A DNA stretch of 64,000 nt from Diphasiastrum complanatum (GCA_029204225.1 CM055098.1:3521607-3585606), one strand, 5' to 3'; positions 49,956-61,085 are shown, counted from the stretch's first letter. The notes: generated by a model from the sequence alone, not told the origin. Numbers and translations are program-made.

Positions 49956-51290
49956 TTTTTTTTTTCCAATTCTTCAAAAAAAAAGTCAAATATTCACTGA
50001 TACTATAGATACTTAAATTTTAATAGCTAAACAATTTCAATGTTCCTCTAAATTTACAGATATCAGAATTCAGGATAATCAGATCTCTTGTGACCTGTCG
50101 TATCAAAACAGAAATTAGAATGACATTATGACCCAAGTTTAAGAGAACTGCAGTAAGTTGAAACTTGAAAGTTCAAAGTTGTAAGTTGTAACTACTAACT
50201 TGTAACCATATCCTGGCCCCGGCCCCCTACTACCTAGGTACAAGGATCTGCTAAGTGCTCACTGGCAACTGCTTGCTAAGGAGACTCAGGACTGTGAGTG
50301 ACAAGTGTGGAGTAAGTTGTAACGAGTTGGAACTTCCACTTGGAAGTTGCCAGTTGGAACTCAGGGTTTAGAAATTAGGAGCCTGGAGTATAACTGAAAT
50401 TTGAGCTTAGAGGCTAGAGCTGAATCTTGATAATAGATTATAGTTATTAGTGACCACTGACTACTTAGTACTAACTTTCAAGTTCTAACTACTAACTAGT
50501 GACCACGGTCCACTTACTAGTCTGATACAGACTACAATGATCACTGATATGGATAATGGCAGGCTGCAGCTACTAGCTAGGTAGAGTCTGGAGTCTAGAC
50601 CCGGGACCGTACTACGTAGGTACTAGGACAATGGACTGTAGATTGTAAATTGTAATTTTGTTTCAAAGTTGAAGCTTGAAAGTTGAAGTTCAGACTTATT
50701 TGCAAATTGCAATGTCGAGATTGGAGAAAAGAATAAACAAGAAGGTTATGACAATGTTTGAGAAAGCCAAAAAAATTCAGGTTAGAAACTTAGATTTATC
50801 TTACATCTGTCATCATCATTCATCATTCAACATTGAAGTTTTAACATTGAACATTCTATTATCTATATGACATATGTAACTACTAAGTTCTAACTAGTAA
50901 CTTCTAACATAATACATTAAAATTTAAATACCAAAATCAAAATTGTAAAACTTAAAAGTTTTAACTTTAAACCTTTAGGGCTTTAACCATTAGTAATTAG
51001 ATAATCGACTAACATAGAACAGACTACATAGTACATACTACAGTTAAAACTTAACTTCAGGAATCAAAAACCTGAAACTAGATTCTAGAAGCCATAATAT
51101 ATCATGATTCATGAATCATAACATAATAGTAAATACATATGCCAGGTGCCTCATGAGTCCGGTCACCAATGTAATGCGCGATGTGTCTGATGATAAATCA
51201 TGATGTGTACATACTACTCTGTAAACAGCTCAAGAGTCAATGCTCATCTAGTGACTTAAACATCTACAGACTAGTAACTACAATGATCTA
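49956..51290. other. Low-complexity spacer, likely hAT subterminal or flanking
   Basis: Rich in near-repeats of 'AAGTTGTAAC', 'GTTGGAACTT' and 'CTACTAACTAGT' (50100-50650). No coding potential is recognised; the 64-codon open frame at 50676 has no motif. Confidence 0.4.
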
Positions 51291-51301
51291 ATGTACAATC
51301 A

Positions 51302-52515
51302 TCAATGAGTATGACGCCCCTCATCCTCATCCCCGCCCTCCTCGGACTCCTCATCCTCATACTCCTCCTCTGAGGACTCTGACCTTGACGATGCCTCAGA
51401 CTCAGACTCAGACTCGTCCTCGGGGCTGTGAGCATGGGAGCTGCTACCCTCTCCTGCCGTCCTCCTACGCTCTGCTCGAGTGACAGGCCCTGCACAGTGC
51501 ACACAAAGAGGGACAAACGTGTTATTGCCTGCAAATTAGTAAATTACGATAATTAGTTCGAACTTCGAAAATTTAATTCAAGACCTTAGACAATCCTAAT
51601 TTCTCACCTGCACTCTGCATGGCCTCCTCATGGAGGAATGCGTACATGTCCTCCTCTGACTGGTCTCTCGGTGGCAACTTTGGAACCTTTGCCACATCGA
51701 TCAGATCGGGATTAACCTACGCACATGTCACAATGCACATTGAAATCAAGACAAAATAAGGAGGGCCAAGTCCCCGGGCACAAGTGACAAGTTCTAAGTT
51801 CTAACTTCTGACAACGCAATACATGGCACATGCATGAAATATTTACCACTACTAACTAAACAGTAAATACTTACCAACAGTCTACAGAAGCGCATTCAAA
51901 TTTGAGTTGCAACTTGCAACTTGCATACGTGGTGGGGGCAGGTCTCAAGACACTGTCTCTTGAACATGGCTAGGACCCTAGGCTTCTTGGTGACAAATCT
52001 CACCAAGAACCGTGCAGTACGCACCACCTCCGCAATCCATGGAATCTTGGCCACATCCTCGACCAACAAGTCCAGGCAGTGTGCAGCACAAGGTGTCCAA
52101 AAGATGTGGGGGTAGGTCTCATCCATACAATGCAATGTGCATGACTTTGGAATTCCGAATTCAAGTGCTCAGTGGCAATTGCGTAGTGAACCATAATCCA
52201 TTGTTAATCAATCGCCATTGAACAATGAACATTCAACATTGACATTTACAAATTACCATTTAACATTATAGGTAAACCATAAATTGTAATAAGTATAATA
52301 TATATACCTGTACAACGTGCTATGGTCCGACCTCCTCAATGGCAGCTCGAATATGTGAGAATATGTAATCGCCCGTGACTGCCTCCCCAGAGGTGTCGAT
52401 GGATCTGAGAAACATCGTCCCCATGCACGAAGACACTAAGATACTCAATATGTGCCTCCTCGTATCGCTCCAACCATCAGATATGATGGTGCAACCATAC
52501 CTAGTTGAAAGTTCA
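51302..52515 (-). pseudogene. hAT transposase remnant (minus)
   Basis: On the minus strand 52515-52310 reads 'YGCTIISDGWSDTRRHILSI' and 'SCMGTMFLRSIDTSG', the DUF659 core of plant hAT transposases. After a probable intron, 52135-51900 reads 'DETYPHIFWTPCAAHCLDLL' and 'DVAKIPWIAEVV'. Then comes a C-terminal exon ending in an acidic, Ser/Glu-rich tail (51502-51302, 'SESESEASS', 'EEEYEDEESEEGG'). The catalytic middle and the dimerisation segment are absent. It has a TAG in the 'VGP*HVV' position, also seen in the copy at 63.9 kb. It abuts an opposite-strand hAT at about 52.5 kb. Confidence 0.85.
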
Positions 52516-52539
52516 TAGGTGACAAGTCATGACTCACAT

Positions 52540-54363
52540 TGCGGATCTCTCAGAGAGGGACAGCAGAGGGAGGTCACCAGGACCATAGCACAGACGTTCT
52601 ATGACCTGAACCTCCCCTTCATCATGGCCACAGCCCGCATCTTTCGAGAGGCGATCTCGAAAGTTGCAGTCTGCGGGCCCAGCTACACACCACCCACAGC
52701 CAATGCGCTTCACGGCCCTTTGCTCCAGGGGCGGGTTGTCGAGGTCAGAGAGAGACTAGCCGCATTGCACAAGGGCTAGGATTTGTACGGCTGTTCCATC
52801 ATGGCTGGTGGGTGGACTGATCGTCGTAAACGTCCACTCATCAACATCATTGTGTCTAGCTGCTAGGGTTTCTCGTTGATCACGAGGGGTGCACGATGGG
52901 CCCCTTGTATGAGTTCATGGAACGCATCGGTGAGTCTCTTGGGCGTTCTGATCTGAACGCGACCAGGTATACCTCCTTCCGTCTCACAAACTTTCTTTCC
53001 ATTCGCACTCTATAATGTGTTGTTGTAGCACGCAATTATGTAATGCTTGCCTCCACATGATATGTTCCACAGGTTGGCGCCTATTAAGCGCCTGTGGGCG
53101 CGGCGATGGCAGAAGTTTCGCGGGCCGATTCACTCCATAGCCCACATATTCCATTCGTTGTGGCAGAGCGACCGGCAGTGCTGAGGTTCAAGTACACTCT
53201 TGCTCTACCCCCGCCCACCTTTGCATGGTTCACAACTTCTCTCTGCTTGCTTGATTCAACTCATTCACACCATTGCTCAATTTCAGGCACGCCCTAGGTC
53301 TGTTCGGTGAGGACCTAGCTCGCGTTCGAGATAACAGGCTGCAGCCTGTAGCTGCAGAGGCTCGCGTTCCGAGTCCTGTCACAAGTATGTTTTCTGATAT
53401 GCCAGTTCCATTCATCCAGCCAGTTTCCGCATTGTCTCCATAAGGCCGCAACTCAATTAATTGGCTACCAATTAATGCAGAATTCTTCTGCTTGCGTGTG
53501 TGAGTGGAACTGGTCAACGTTCAGCCTTGTTCACACGAACAAGCATAACCGCCTCACGCAGAAGCGGTGCAATGACTTGGTGTACTGCAACACCAACACC
53601 AGGGTGGTTCGACGCATCGCAGACAGCATGAGGGCAGGAGGCGCACGCACCCTACTGCTACAGGTATATTTCGTTGCTCTATCGTTTTGCTTTCGACCTA
53701 TGGCGTGCAATCAATTTAATGCCCTCATGTTGCTTCGGCTATTCTCATGCATGATTGACTTATGTAGGTCCTGCGGCTGATCCAGAGCCAGAGCCAGAGG
53801 CTGATCCAAACAAGGCTGCTCGTCGTGCACTGCGGGGTGATCCTGAGGATGATCCTGATGCCGAGGAGACTACCCCCCTCCCTGCTGACGTGCCACTGCC
53901 CTCCTCTGATGATGACCACTCCTATGATTCAGACGAGACAGTTGACATCACAGAGGGGATGGTTTACGTGCCCCACCCACTACTCCCGCCACAGAGACCC
54001 TTGATGATGATGGCTGGGCAGAGGGTGCGAGGGAGGCAGAGGCGGCAACTCAGAGACACACAGGCAAGGCATCACAGCTCAGAGCATCACAGGCAGGCAG
54101 TTCCCAGAGTGCCCCTTGTGGCAGAGGCAGACCCCTAGGCAGGAGTGTACCACAGAGGGTTCCTTCCGGCAGACCTAGAGGCAGACCACCGAAGAGGCCA
54201 TGCACCGATGACTTTTCCAGGAGTCTATTGGCGGGCGTTCGCCCAGACTTGAAGTCGTCACAGATGCCTCTAGGCATAGACTTCGAGCCTGAGTTTGTAT
54301 TTGACACCCCTGCAGATGCATCTGACACGCAGAGGGATGATTTGTTTAGCTTGGACATGTAGA
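52540..54363 (+). pseudogene. hAT transposase remnant (plus)
   Basis: Exon-like pieces in order: 'QREVTRTIAQTFYDLNLPF' and 'IMAGGWTDRRKRPLINIIVSS' (DUF659, 52.55-52.86 kb); 'RLAPIKRLWARRWQKFRGPI' after an intron ending TTCCACAG (53.07 kb); the hAT dimerisation motif 'CEWNWSTFSLVHTNKHNRL' (53.5 kb); then, after another intron, an acidic tail and 'GRPRGRPPKRP', an AT-hook-like motif, ending with TAG at 54361-54363. Internal stops occur after 'HKG' and 'VSSC', and the middle of the catalytic domain is lacking. The 3' end is well preserved, including plausible splice sites. Non-functional as it stands. Confidence 0.85.
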
Positions 54364-54554
54364 TATCGATACACATACAACATCATGTACATTGGCAGCA
54401 TATGATATGTATATATTTTTCACAGTTTATTGGTGTCATGGCTATTGACTGTATCATGGTTTAGTTCAAATGGTTTGCTCTGTGCAAGATGAATGGTCAA
54501 CTCTGTGATCTGTGCAATTTGAATGGTTAGTTAGAAATGGTTTGCTCTGTGCAA

Positions 54555-54558
<4 letters not shown>

Positions 54559-54606
<48 letters not shown>
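54559..54606. repeat. (GA)24 microsatellite
   Basis: Pure GA run about 200 bp past the hAT stop codon, next to duplicated 'TGGTTTGCTCTGTGCAAGATGA' (54470 and 54539). Confidence 0.95.
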
Positions 54607-54609
<3 letters not shown>

Positions 54610-55024
54610 GTAGTATGGAAGTTATATATGCTGCACTTTGGGTTTTACACCAGCACATCTTCATGTCTCTCATCTCATCTGCTTCATTTCTAACCATTTC
54701 ACATCTGTTTTTGTGTGAAATTTAGTTTGCAGTTGCATGAAATCAACCCCCCACCCTAAACCCTGTCGCAGACTGGCATCAACCCCACACCCTAAACCCA
54801 AACAAATGGCATAGTTAACATAACACCAATTAAGAAGAGCAATATCGCGAACAACTCAAGGCGAAACAATTGAGGGACATGACTTGTATAACGGCCATAA
54901 CCATAAAAACAACGAATGAAAGCTAGAGTAGAACACAAAAACAGCAAGTTTAAAGCACAATCCGCATATTCAGGATCAAAGCAGCACTTTTGTAGCATAC
55001 ATTCAAACTTGTGTAGAGATCATG
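54607..55024. other. Non-coding, with CCCTAAACCC motifs
   Basis: Two short telomere-like words (CCCTAAACCC near 54755 and 54792), each in 'ATCAACCCC..ACCCTAAACCC' context, a 35-bp duplication. No gene recognised. Confidence 0.5.
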
Positions 55025-55770
55025 ATTCCTGGACCAAAATGGTCCAGGAATACAGTCTGCAGGTTCATGAACCCAATACGATTCGGGCATCATTTGGTTA
55101 AAACGACTCTTCGATGGGAGAGTTACGCGAGGAGGTCACGCTAAATGGACTAGTTTTGCAACTTTCCGTCCGATGGCCCTGTTTCTCCAAACGGGATCCG
55201 TTTCAGGTGCCGTCTTGTTTCGGCCAGTGGACAAGCTCAATAGGAATTTGTGGAAACTGACAGGACGAGGAACGGACCGACGGTCAGCCCAGTATGTCTA
55301 TCCGAAGTTTGACGTTGAACAGGGCTTCAGGGACACTTCGTCGATCGGTACCTGGAAACATTTGGAATTGACCCAAATGGTCCAGGAATACAGTCCACAG
55401 GTTCGTGAACCTAATACAGACCTAATGGACTTGGCACTCGATTCGGGTATCGTTTCATCAAAACGGCACTTCGATGGGAGAGAAACGCATTTAGGTCACG
55501 CGAAATGGACTAGTTTTGCAACTTTCCATCCGACGGCCCCGTTTCTCCAATCAAGATCCGTTTCAAGTGTCATCTGTTTCACCCAGTGGACAAGCTCAAT
55601 AGGAACTTGTGGGAACAGACAGGAGGAGGAACGGACCGACGGTCAGCCCAGAACGTCCATCCGAAGTTCAACGTTGAACAGGGCTACAGGGACACTTCGT
55701 CGGTCGGGACTTGGAAACATTTGGAATTGACCCCAATTGGTCCAGGAATACAGTCCACAGGTTCGTGAAC
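55025..55770. repeat. Tandem array 1, units of 338 and 360 bp
   Basis: 'GGTCCAGGAATACAGTC' recurs at 55041, 55379 and 55739. The full units share 'TCGATGGGAGAG', 'AATGGACTAGTTTTGCAACT', 'GTGGACAAGCTCAATAGGAA', 'GAACGGACCGACGGTCAGCC' and 'GGGACACTTCGTCG'. The third unit is only about 30 bp. The left edge is a perfect hairpin, ATTCCTGGACC-AAAAT-GGTCCAGGAAT (55025-55051). A 185-codon open frame crosses two units but has no domain, so it is not called as a gene. Confidence 0.92.
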
Positions 55771-56015
55771 GACATAGTAGTGTGCAGGTCTTCTAGTTCC
55801 CTATCGTGAATGACACAGTTATGCTTAGTAATTAGTAAGTTGTTGAAGAACAACCGTAAACCCTAAACCGATCTCATCACAGAAAGACATAATGGTGTGC
55901 AGGTCTTCTGGTTCCCCGCAGTGAATGACGCAACTCTGCTTGGTAATTAGTAAGTTGTTGAAGTTCATCCGGGGAGAAACCGATCTCATCATATAAGACA
56001 TAGTAGTGTTTAGGT
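55771..56015. repeat. Tandem array 2, units of 115 and 111 bp
   Basis: 'GACATAGTAGTGTGCAGGTC' at 55771 recurs at 55886 and, partly, at 55997. Units share 'TTCTGGTTCCC', 'AATTAGTAAGTTGTTGAAG' and 'AACCGATCTCATCA'. It directly follows array 1 with no spacer. Confidence 0.9.
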
Positions 56016-56075
56016 CATTCGTGGCCTTGAGAGCTTGACACTCTTCTAGCGAGCATTCACCTATCCCAAAAACTT

Positions 56076-56905
56076 GTGGTCTTCATAGCCTGTCACTCTT
56101 CTAAGAATCAGAAGTTTAGATCCAAAAGATCTACAAAGTCAAACTACTATGAAAAGAGGAGCAACATGCAGCCCGAATCGAATTCAGAGACTCCGTCATC
56201 TCAACCAAGGCAGAAGCTATTTTGCAAATATTGTAAGAGGACTGGTCATCTCATCAAGGACTGCAGAACACTCGCTTACAACAATGAGAAGAAGAAGCAG
56301 TTCCATCAACAAGCAAATACTGCAACAACCAGTCAATCGACCCAGTCTCAAGAGGCCTTCATGACCAAAGCTGGAGAACTCCACAATACCAATTCTTGGT
56401 ATTTGGAATCGGGAGCAACACAACACATGACTCACCATCTCGATTGGTTCCAAGACTACAAGTCTCTAACTCATCCTAGAATTGTACAATTGGGAGACGA
56501 CTCATCTCATAGCATCTAGGGTGAAGGAACTGTTAGAATCGAATTTCAGAAAGGTGATGTAAAATTTTTGTCCAATGTTCTTCATGTTCCGAACCTTACC
56601 AAAAATCTGCTCTCAATCAGTAGGATCGCTGATTCTGGTCATAGGGTCGAATTTGATACAAAAGGCTGCACTATTCTTGACAAATATAGGAAAGTTTTAG
56701 CTTTTGGTAGGAGGTATGGCTACCTTTACAAGTTAAGCCATTGCTATTCTAGAAATAGTCGAGCTCTTCATACTTCAATCTCTTAATCGACTGATATGCT
56801 ATGGCATTTCATATTAGGCCATTTGAATCTAAATAGTATCCAACAAATGTCGACTCTGAATTTAGTACAAGATCTGCCAATTTCATTGATCATCTAATTT
56901 CTAAA
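56076..56905 (+). mobile_element. Copia fossil: gag zinc knuckle, protease, pre-integrase
   Basis: The knuckle 'CKYCKRTGHLIKDC' (CX2CX4HX4C) at about 56221-56262 is followed by the protease site 'WYLESGATQHMTHH' near 56400. Then come 'LSNVLHVPNLTKNLLSIS' and 'YGYLYKLSHC', typical of the copia protease to pre-integrase region. It ends at about 56.9 kb. Related to family B by sequence pattern but not the same copy. Broken, no LTR seen. Confidence 0.88.
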
Positions 56906-56929
56906 TTGTATTGTAATTGTCTTTTTTGG

Positions 56930-57345
56930 CAAATCGAGATGCCTCGGGATGTGGATGGCTGAGAGGATGCGGATGGACGGTGCGGCTCTAGAGGTGGTGG
57001 CATAGCTGCAGCTGCGGAAGTGGAGGCTGTGGATCCATGGGGAGTACTGGCGGAGCGGGTGGGGGTGGAGGTGGGGGTGGGGGTGGCGGAGGTGGGTGCG
57101 GTGGCGTCCGCGGTGGTGGGGGTGACAGCGGGTGCACCGGCGGATGTGGATGGCCTCGCGAGCCCTCTCCGCAGGGGGGGTGGATGTACAAACGCTGATC
57201 CCGTAGCGCCCCCCTGTGGGCCGGGTACGCAATCCTCCCAAATGTGCTCGGACTCGGGAGGCGTTCCCTTCCAACTCTTTCCGACAAAAAGGGCAACGCT
57301 ACTTTTTGTCTGGCAACAACTCCACCTCGTCCCAAATGGGAGAAG
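56930..57345 (-). pseudogene. hAT N-terminal fragment with BED zinc finger (minus)
   Basis: On the minus strand 'RCPFCRKELEGNASRVRAHL' gives the BED finger Cys-X2-Cys and the distal His, followed by a second Cys ('ISVCTSTPP'). Downstream the sequence is Pro/His-rich, as in the linker between BED and transposase core of plant hATs. The core is missing and the 5' side runs straight into CT and CA microsatellites. Decayed. Confidence 0.7.
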
Positions 57346-57347
57346 CG

Positions 57348-57352
<5 letters not shown>

Positions 57353-57428
<76 letters not shown>

Positions 57429-57440
57429 AAGCCCTAAATC

Positions 57441-57494
<54 letters not shown>

Positions 57495-57597
57495 CTAAAT
57501 CCTAAACCCAAGCACACACTTAAACCCTAAACTCACTCACACACACACATCATGTCTCATATACACACACACACAACTCCTCCCTCACTCACTCACA

Positions 57598-57639
<42 letters not shown>

Positions 57640-57744
57640 CCTCACACACACAAATCAACACACACACACACACATGCACACACACATCACCATCTTTCAC
57701 ACACACACACACAAATCACAACACCCACACACACATGCACACAC

Positions 57745-57813
<69 letters not shown>
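57353..57813. repeat. Compound CT/CA microsatellite field
   Basis: Runs in order: CT (57353-57389), CA (57390-57425), CT (about 57446-57491), interrupted CA/CACT (57535-57745), and CT (57748-57813). CCCTAAGCCCTAAA and CTTAAACCCTAAAC are embedded (57425, 57510). Open frames across it encode only dipeptide repeats and are not genes. Confidence 0.95.
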
Positions 57814-57815
<2 letters not shown>

Positions 57816-58047
57816 CGCGGGTCTGGTAGCGCAGGTTTTGGGTCCGCGCCTGTTTTTTTTTTTTTTAAATGCGTTCGGGTCCTAGGCGCGCACCCAAGAC
57901 CCGGACGCGCCTGCCCCTGGACGTTGGACGCCAGCGTTAAAAAAAAATAAAAAAAAGAATGGGCGCGCCCGACCTCGCGCTCGGGGGTCGGATGCGGACG
58001 TGGACGTGGACGCGGACACGAAATGGCCGCGCCAGGCCGGACCCTCA
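57814..58047. repeat. CpG-rich GGACGCG block 1
   Basis: Packed with GGACGCG, CGCGTCC, GGCGCG and GGACGTGGACG words and ending 'GGCCGGACCCTCATATATATA'. The end, reverse-complemented ('TGAGGGTCCGGCC...GCGGCC'), resembles the start of the block at 62085 ('TGAGGGCCCGGGCC...GCGGCC'). Confidence 0.7.
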
Positions 58048-58524
58048 TATATATATAAAATCTTATGTAGATCTGAATTTTCCAACAAGTGTACTTTCAA
58101 TTTAGGGATAATTAATGATGAAATTAATGATGCATGCCGATTATTTTCATGATTTATAATTCTAGGCTATGTTTTGGTCAAAATTGCTTGTTTTTTCATG
58201 CTTTTGAACTCAAAATTGATAGCGATTTGCGCGGCTGCGACTCTGGGAAGGTTTGGTGCTTGATTCGCTATTCTTCTGGCTACTGATCGTCCGGATCTTA
58301 GATTCATTCGGCGGTAAAGTCCAAGGATGTTGGATCTTGCTGATTCAGTAGAATTCAATCTGGATCTTAAGGGATCTGATCAGTTTGGTTGGCCGATAGT
58401 ATGGTTTTATTTTAGGCCTCTTATGGTGGTTTTTCCTTGAATAACTTTTTGATCCTTGCTCGGATTGGCCTGAGATTTTCACAGTAGCTAGATCTGGTGC
58501 AGATATATATATATATATATATAT
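58048..58524. other. Non-coding spacer ending in a (TA) run
   Basis: No gene recognised. It ends with a (TA)10-like run (58504-58524) that forms the left flank of the foldback element. Confidence 0.5.
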
Positions 58525-59001
58525 CTAAGGAAGCGGGACCTGGACGCGAATGCGCGTCTGGACTCACGTATGGGACGCGTCCGGGTTTTTTTTTTTTTTT
58601 AATTTTAAAAAAAAACTTAGACTAAAATAAATTAAATTTTTTTTTTGAAGCCACGGATGCATTCGTGCGGTACGGACACGTCCTTTTTAAAAAAAATTTA
58701 GGGTTTTTTCGTTAAAAAAAAAAATTTGGACACGTCCCTGGAACTTATATGTATAATTCAGGGATGAGGGTTTGCGTCCGGCGTTCGACCCCCGGATGCG
58801 GGGTCGGACGCGTCCAATTTTTTTTTTAACTAAAAAACCCTAAAAAAAATTTAAAAGAAATTAAAAAAAGGACGTGTTCGTACTTCCGGATGCACTTGTG
58901 GCTTCATATTTTTTTTTAAATTTTTTTGTCTAATTTTTTTTTTACATTAAAAAAAAAAATACGTATGGACGCGCGTTCACGTCCGGGTCCCGCTTCCTTA
59001 G
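58525..59001. mobile_element. 477-bp foldback element
   Basis: The termini are perfect 16-bp inverted repeats, CTAAGGAAGCGGGACC. The similarity continues inward along arms of about 200 bp (58525-58735 against 59001-58800), with 'GAAGCCAC', 'ACACGTCCTTTTT', 'TTTAGGGTTTTTT' and GTTAAAAAAA in matching order. The central loop is about 60 bp and GC-rich. (TA)n sequence flanks both ends. No coding potential, so it is non-autonomous, and its transcript would fold into a long hairpin. Confidence 0.85.
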
Positions 59002-59039
59002 ATATATCTATATATATATTTATATTTATATACATCAAA

Positions 59040-59235
59040 AGGGTCCGCCGGACGCGGACACGCATCCGGACACTGGACGTGGGACGCAGATGCGCCAGGG
59101 GCGCGTCCGGGTCCGGACGCGTCCACCCCGGACTCACTTTTTCTAGATAAAATATATATATAACATAGCAAAAAAACAAAGGACGCGTTTTGGGTCGGAT
59201 GTGTCTGGGTCCGAACGCGGACGCTAAAAGCCCGC
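59040..59235. repeat. CpG-rich GGACGCG block 2
   Basis: Contains 'CGCGTCCGGGTCCGGACGCG', a near-palindrome, and several GGACGCGGAC words, next to TATATATA tracts. Same word family as blocks 1 and 3 and the foldback arms. Confidence 0.7.
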
Positions 59236-59562
59236 ATCCATAGTTGCACTGCATTTCTAGAAGCACGTTCAAAAACACGTTTCTGGATTTTAGCAGTGTT
59301 TCTCAGAAACGTTGTTTTTTTTAAATTTGATTTTTTTGTGGGCAATATGGGTATCAGATTAAAGCTCTAATTAAGGGCAATACGTTATATAAGTTGCCGA
59401 ATGTTTCAAGTACAGGATGGTCCAGTTTAGGTGCATTAACTCCTAGATTTACGGTTTCTTTAAATAAAAAATTAAAATGGCTCGCGTTCCAGCTATGGCG
59501 CCCTTTCTTGCGTCCTGATACTGCTGCCTCCACGCTCAGATTTCCACAACTTGCATATGTTT
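59236..59562. other. Non-coding upstream of LINE remnant
   Basis: No feature recognised apart from the paired 'AACACGTTTCTGG/CAGAAACGTTG' words near 59270-59315. Confidence 0.4.
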
Positions 59563-60490
59563 GAATGGCCAAGAAAGGTAATACCAAGGGGGGCCTTCAG
59601 CGCCCTCTTCAGGCACCTCTGCCTTCACAGACAACTGAGTAGACAGTATCGTTGCCTGAGCAGCCAGCAGGGATGCCTGTGGATTTTCCTCCTACCTCCA
59701 CCCCAGATCTGCCTACAGCCATACCTATCTCCCCTTCAAGCCCTATTTTGGATCTTAATGAACCCAGTATTGCTCTGTCTTTAACCCCCAATCACGATCA
59801 CGATTCGATGCCTCCATCACTCTCTTCAATGTTTTTTGCACTAAGTGCAAATACTGTAAGGCTATTCCAGCTTCTTGCCAACCACTGAAAGAGATGGACT
59901 CCCATCGAGAAATGATTTTATCCGTGCAATCACACCTTTAACAGACAGATGCATCAATTGAATAACTCAGACGAGAAATTACGACCATCAAATGTGCAGC
60001 ATCCTCCCAAGTAGCTACTTCAAATATGATCCAACAACTCAAAAACAAAGTGGAGCAGCACCATACAGCTGTCCAGGCTTGGGCAGAGGTTCTCAAAGGT
60101 CCAGGTAAAGCGGATGCTTCAGTTTCCTTCATCTCTGCTACACTTAATGTTCGTGTCAGAGGCGTCCCGGATTCCCAGGATGCTCTTAAGGAAGCCAAGT
60201 TATTTTTGGAAACTAATCTGCAGCACCATGACAATGGTTTGGACTCAGCTTGGCGTACCAAGAAAGATGCTAGCACTCGTCCTACGCTTCACTTTCTTGG
60301 AGTCTAGGCGTGAGGTACTACGTCAGAGACATAAGCTAAAAGATACCAGGATCTTCTTGGATGAGGATCTCACATTTGTCCAAGTTGTGGAAGGAAAAAA
60401 GGCCCTGTAGAATGCAAAGGATATAGGGAGACGCTTAATTTATTGAGACGACAATATCCGTTTTGTTGACACTAAACCTTTAGTTGAAAC
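59563..60490 (+). pseudogene. LINE (L1-type) ORF1 remnant
   Basis: Starts ATGGCCAAGAAAGG (MAKKGNTKGG), then a Pro/Ser/Thr-rich stretch (59652-59888) and a helical middle (60026-60130). The C-terminal part is like the RNA-binding fold of plant L1 ORF1: 'VRVRGVPDSQDALKEA', 'LDSAWRTKK', 'LVLRFTFLESRREVLRQR', 'LKDTRIFLDEDLTFVQ' and 'DIGRRLIY'. Frame changes near 59640 and 60260 and stops near 59640, 59888 and 60408 disable it. ORF1 binds LINE RNA in active copies. No ORF2 (endonuclease, RT) follows, so the copy is truncated or rearranged at the 3' side. Confidence 0.75.
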
Positions 60491-60689
60491 TAAATAGATA
60501 ATTGTCATAATGATATCTGAGATTGATCAGAGTTAGAGTTAGAGTTAGAGAATTGAAGAGATGTCCAGTTGAACCTGTAAATGGTCTACGTACCATACAA
60601 TCCTGGCCATTAATCTCTTCTAAGTTAGATCTGTTTACTGTTGTTGATTGACGACATCGATCCGTCTCGTTTCCTTTTGTTCGGTCTTA

Positions 60690-61085
60690 TGTACTAGGAC
60701 CTGCCCATGATGTACTAAGCCCTGCACCCATAGTAGGCCCTGTCCGTGTTGTACTAGGCCTTGCGTGTGAGCTTGCAATTGCCCCTGCTACCTGCTCCTG
60801 TCCAAAATCATGTGCTGGTCTCACTGGCTGGGTGGATATACCATCGGGCCCATACATATCCATCAACCTTTGCACCTCCTCATCAGGAATCCTGGGGCAA
60901 GCAGATGCGCCCAATGTCTGCCTATCTGGCCCTCTGAGCCGCAATTAGTGAGCCCTAGTCCCGGTGAATGATTTTGTGAAGAGCCCACGACAATGCAAGC
61001 ATCTCCATCTGCGGACACCTGTGCCATGGTGTGTAGCCACATCCCCCTCTACAAGATCAACCCTGGCCCAAAGGCCTCGGCCCTG
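60690..61085 (-). pseudogene. hAT N-terminal fragment with BED zinc finger (minus)
   Basis: On the minus strand 'WRCLHCRGLFTKSFTGTRAH' (about 61010-60950) has the BED pattern W-x-C-x2-C followed by a distal His, then a stop, then 'ASACPRIPDEEVQRLMDMYG' with the final Cys. It then becomes Ser/Pro/Gly-rich. The plan (finger, 'CP.IP.EV...L.D.YG') parallels the 62.6-kb copy ('MSVPVRQRLLDTYG'). The transposase core is absent. Confidence 0.7.

Noticed and set aside
55173-55730. 185-codon open frame
   Set aside because: It spans two tandem units and only reflects their matching phase; no domain.
54750-57530. Interstitial telomere
   Set aside because: Only isolated one- or two-unit CCCTAAA words, far too few for a telomeric tract.
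57216-58048. Several open frames rich in Ser-Leu, His-Thr and Arg-Glu
   Set aside because: Products of CT and CA microsatellites, not proteins.
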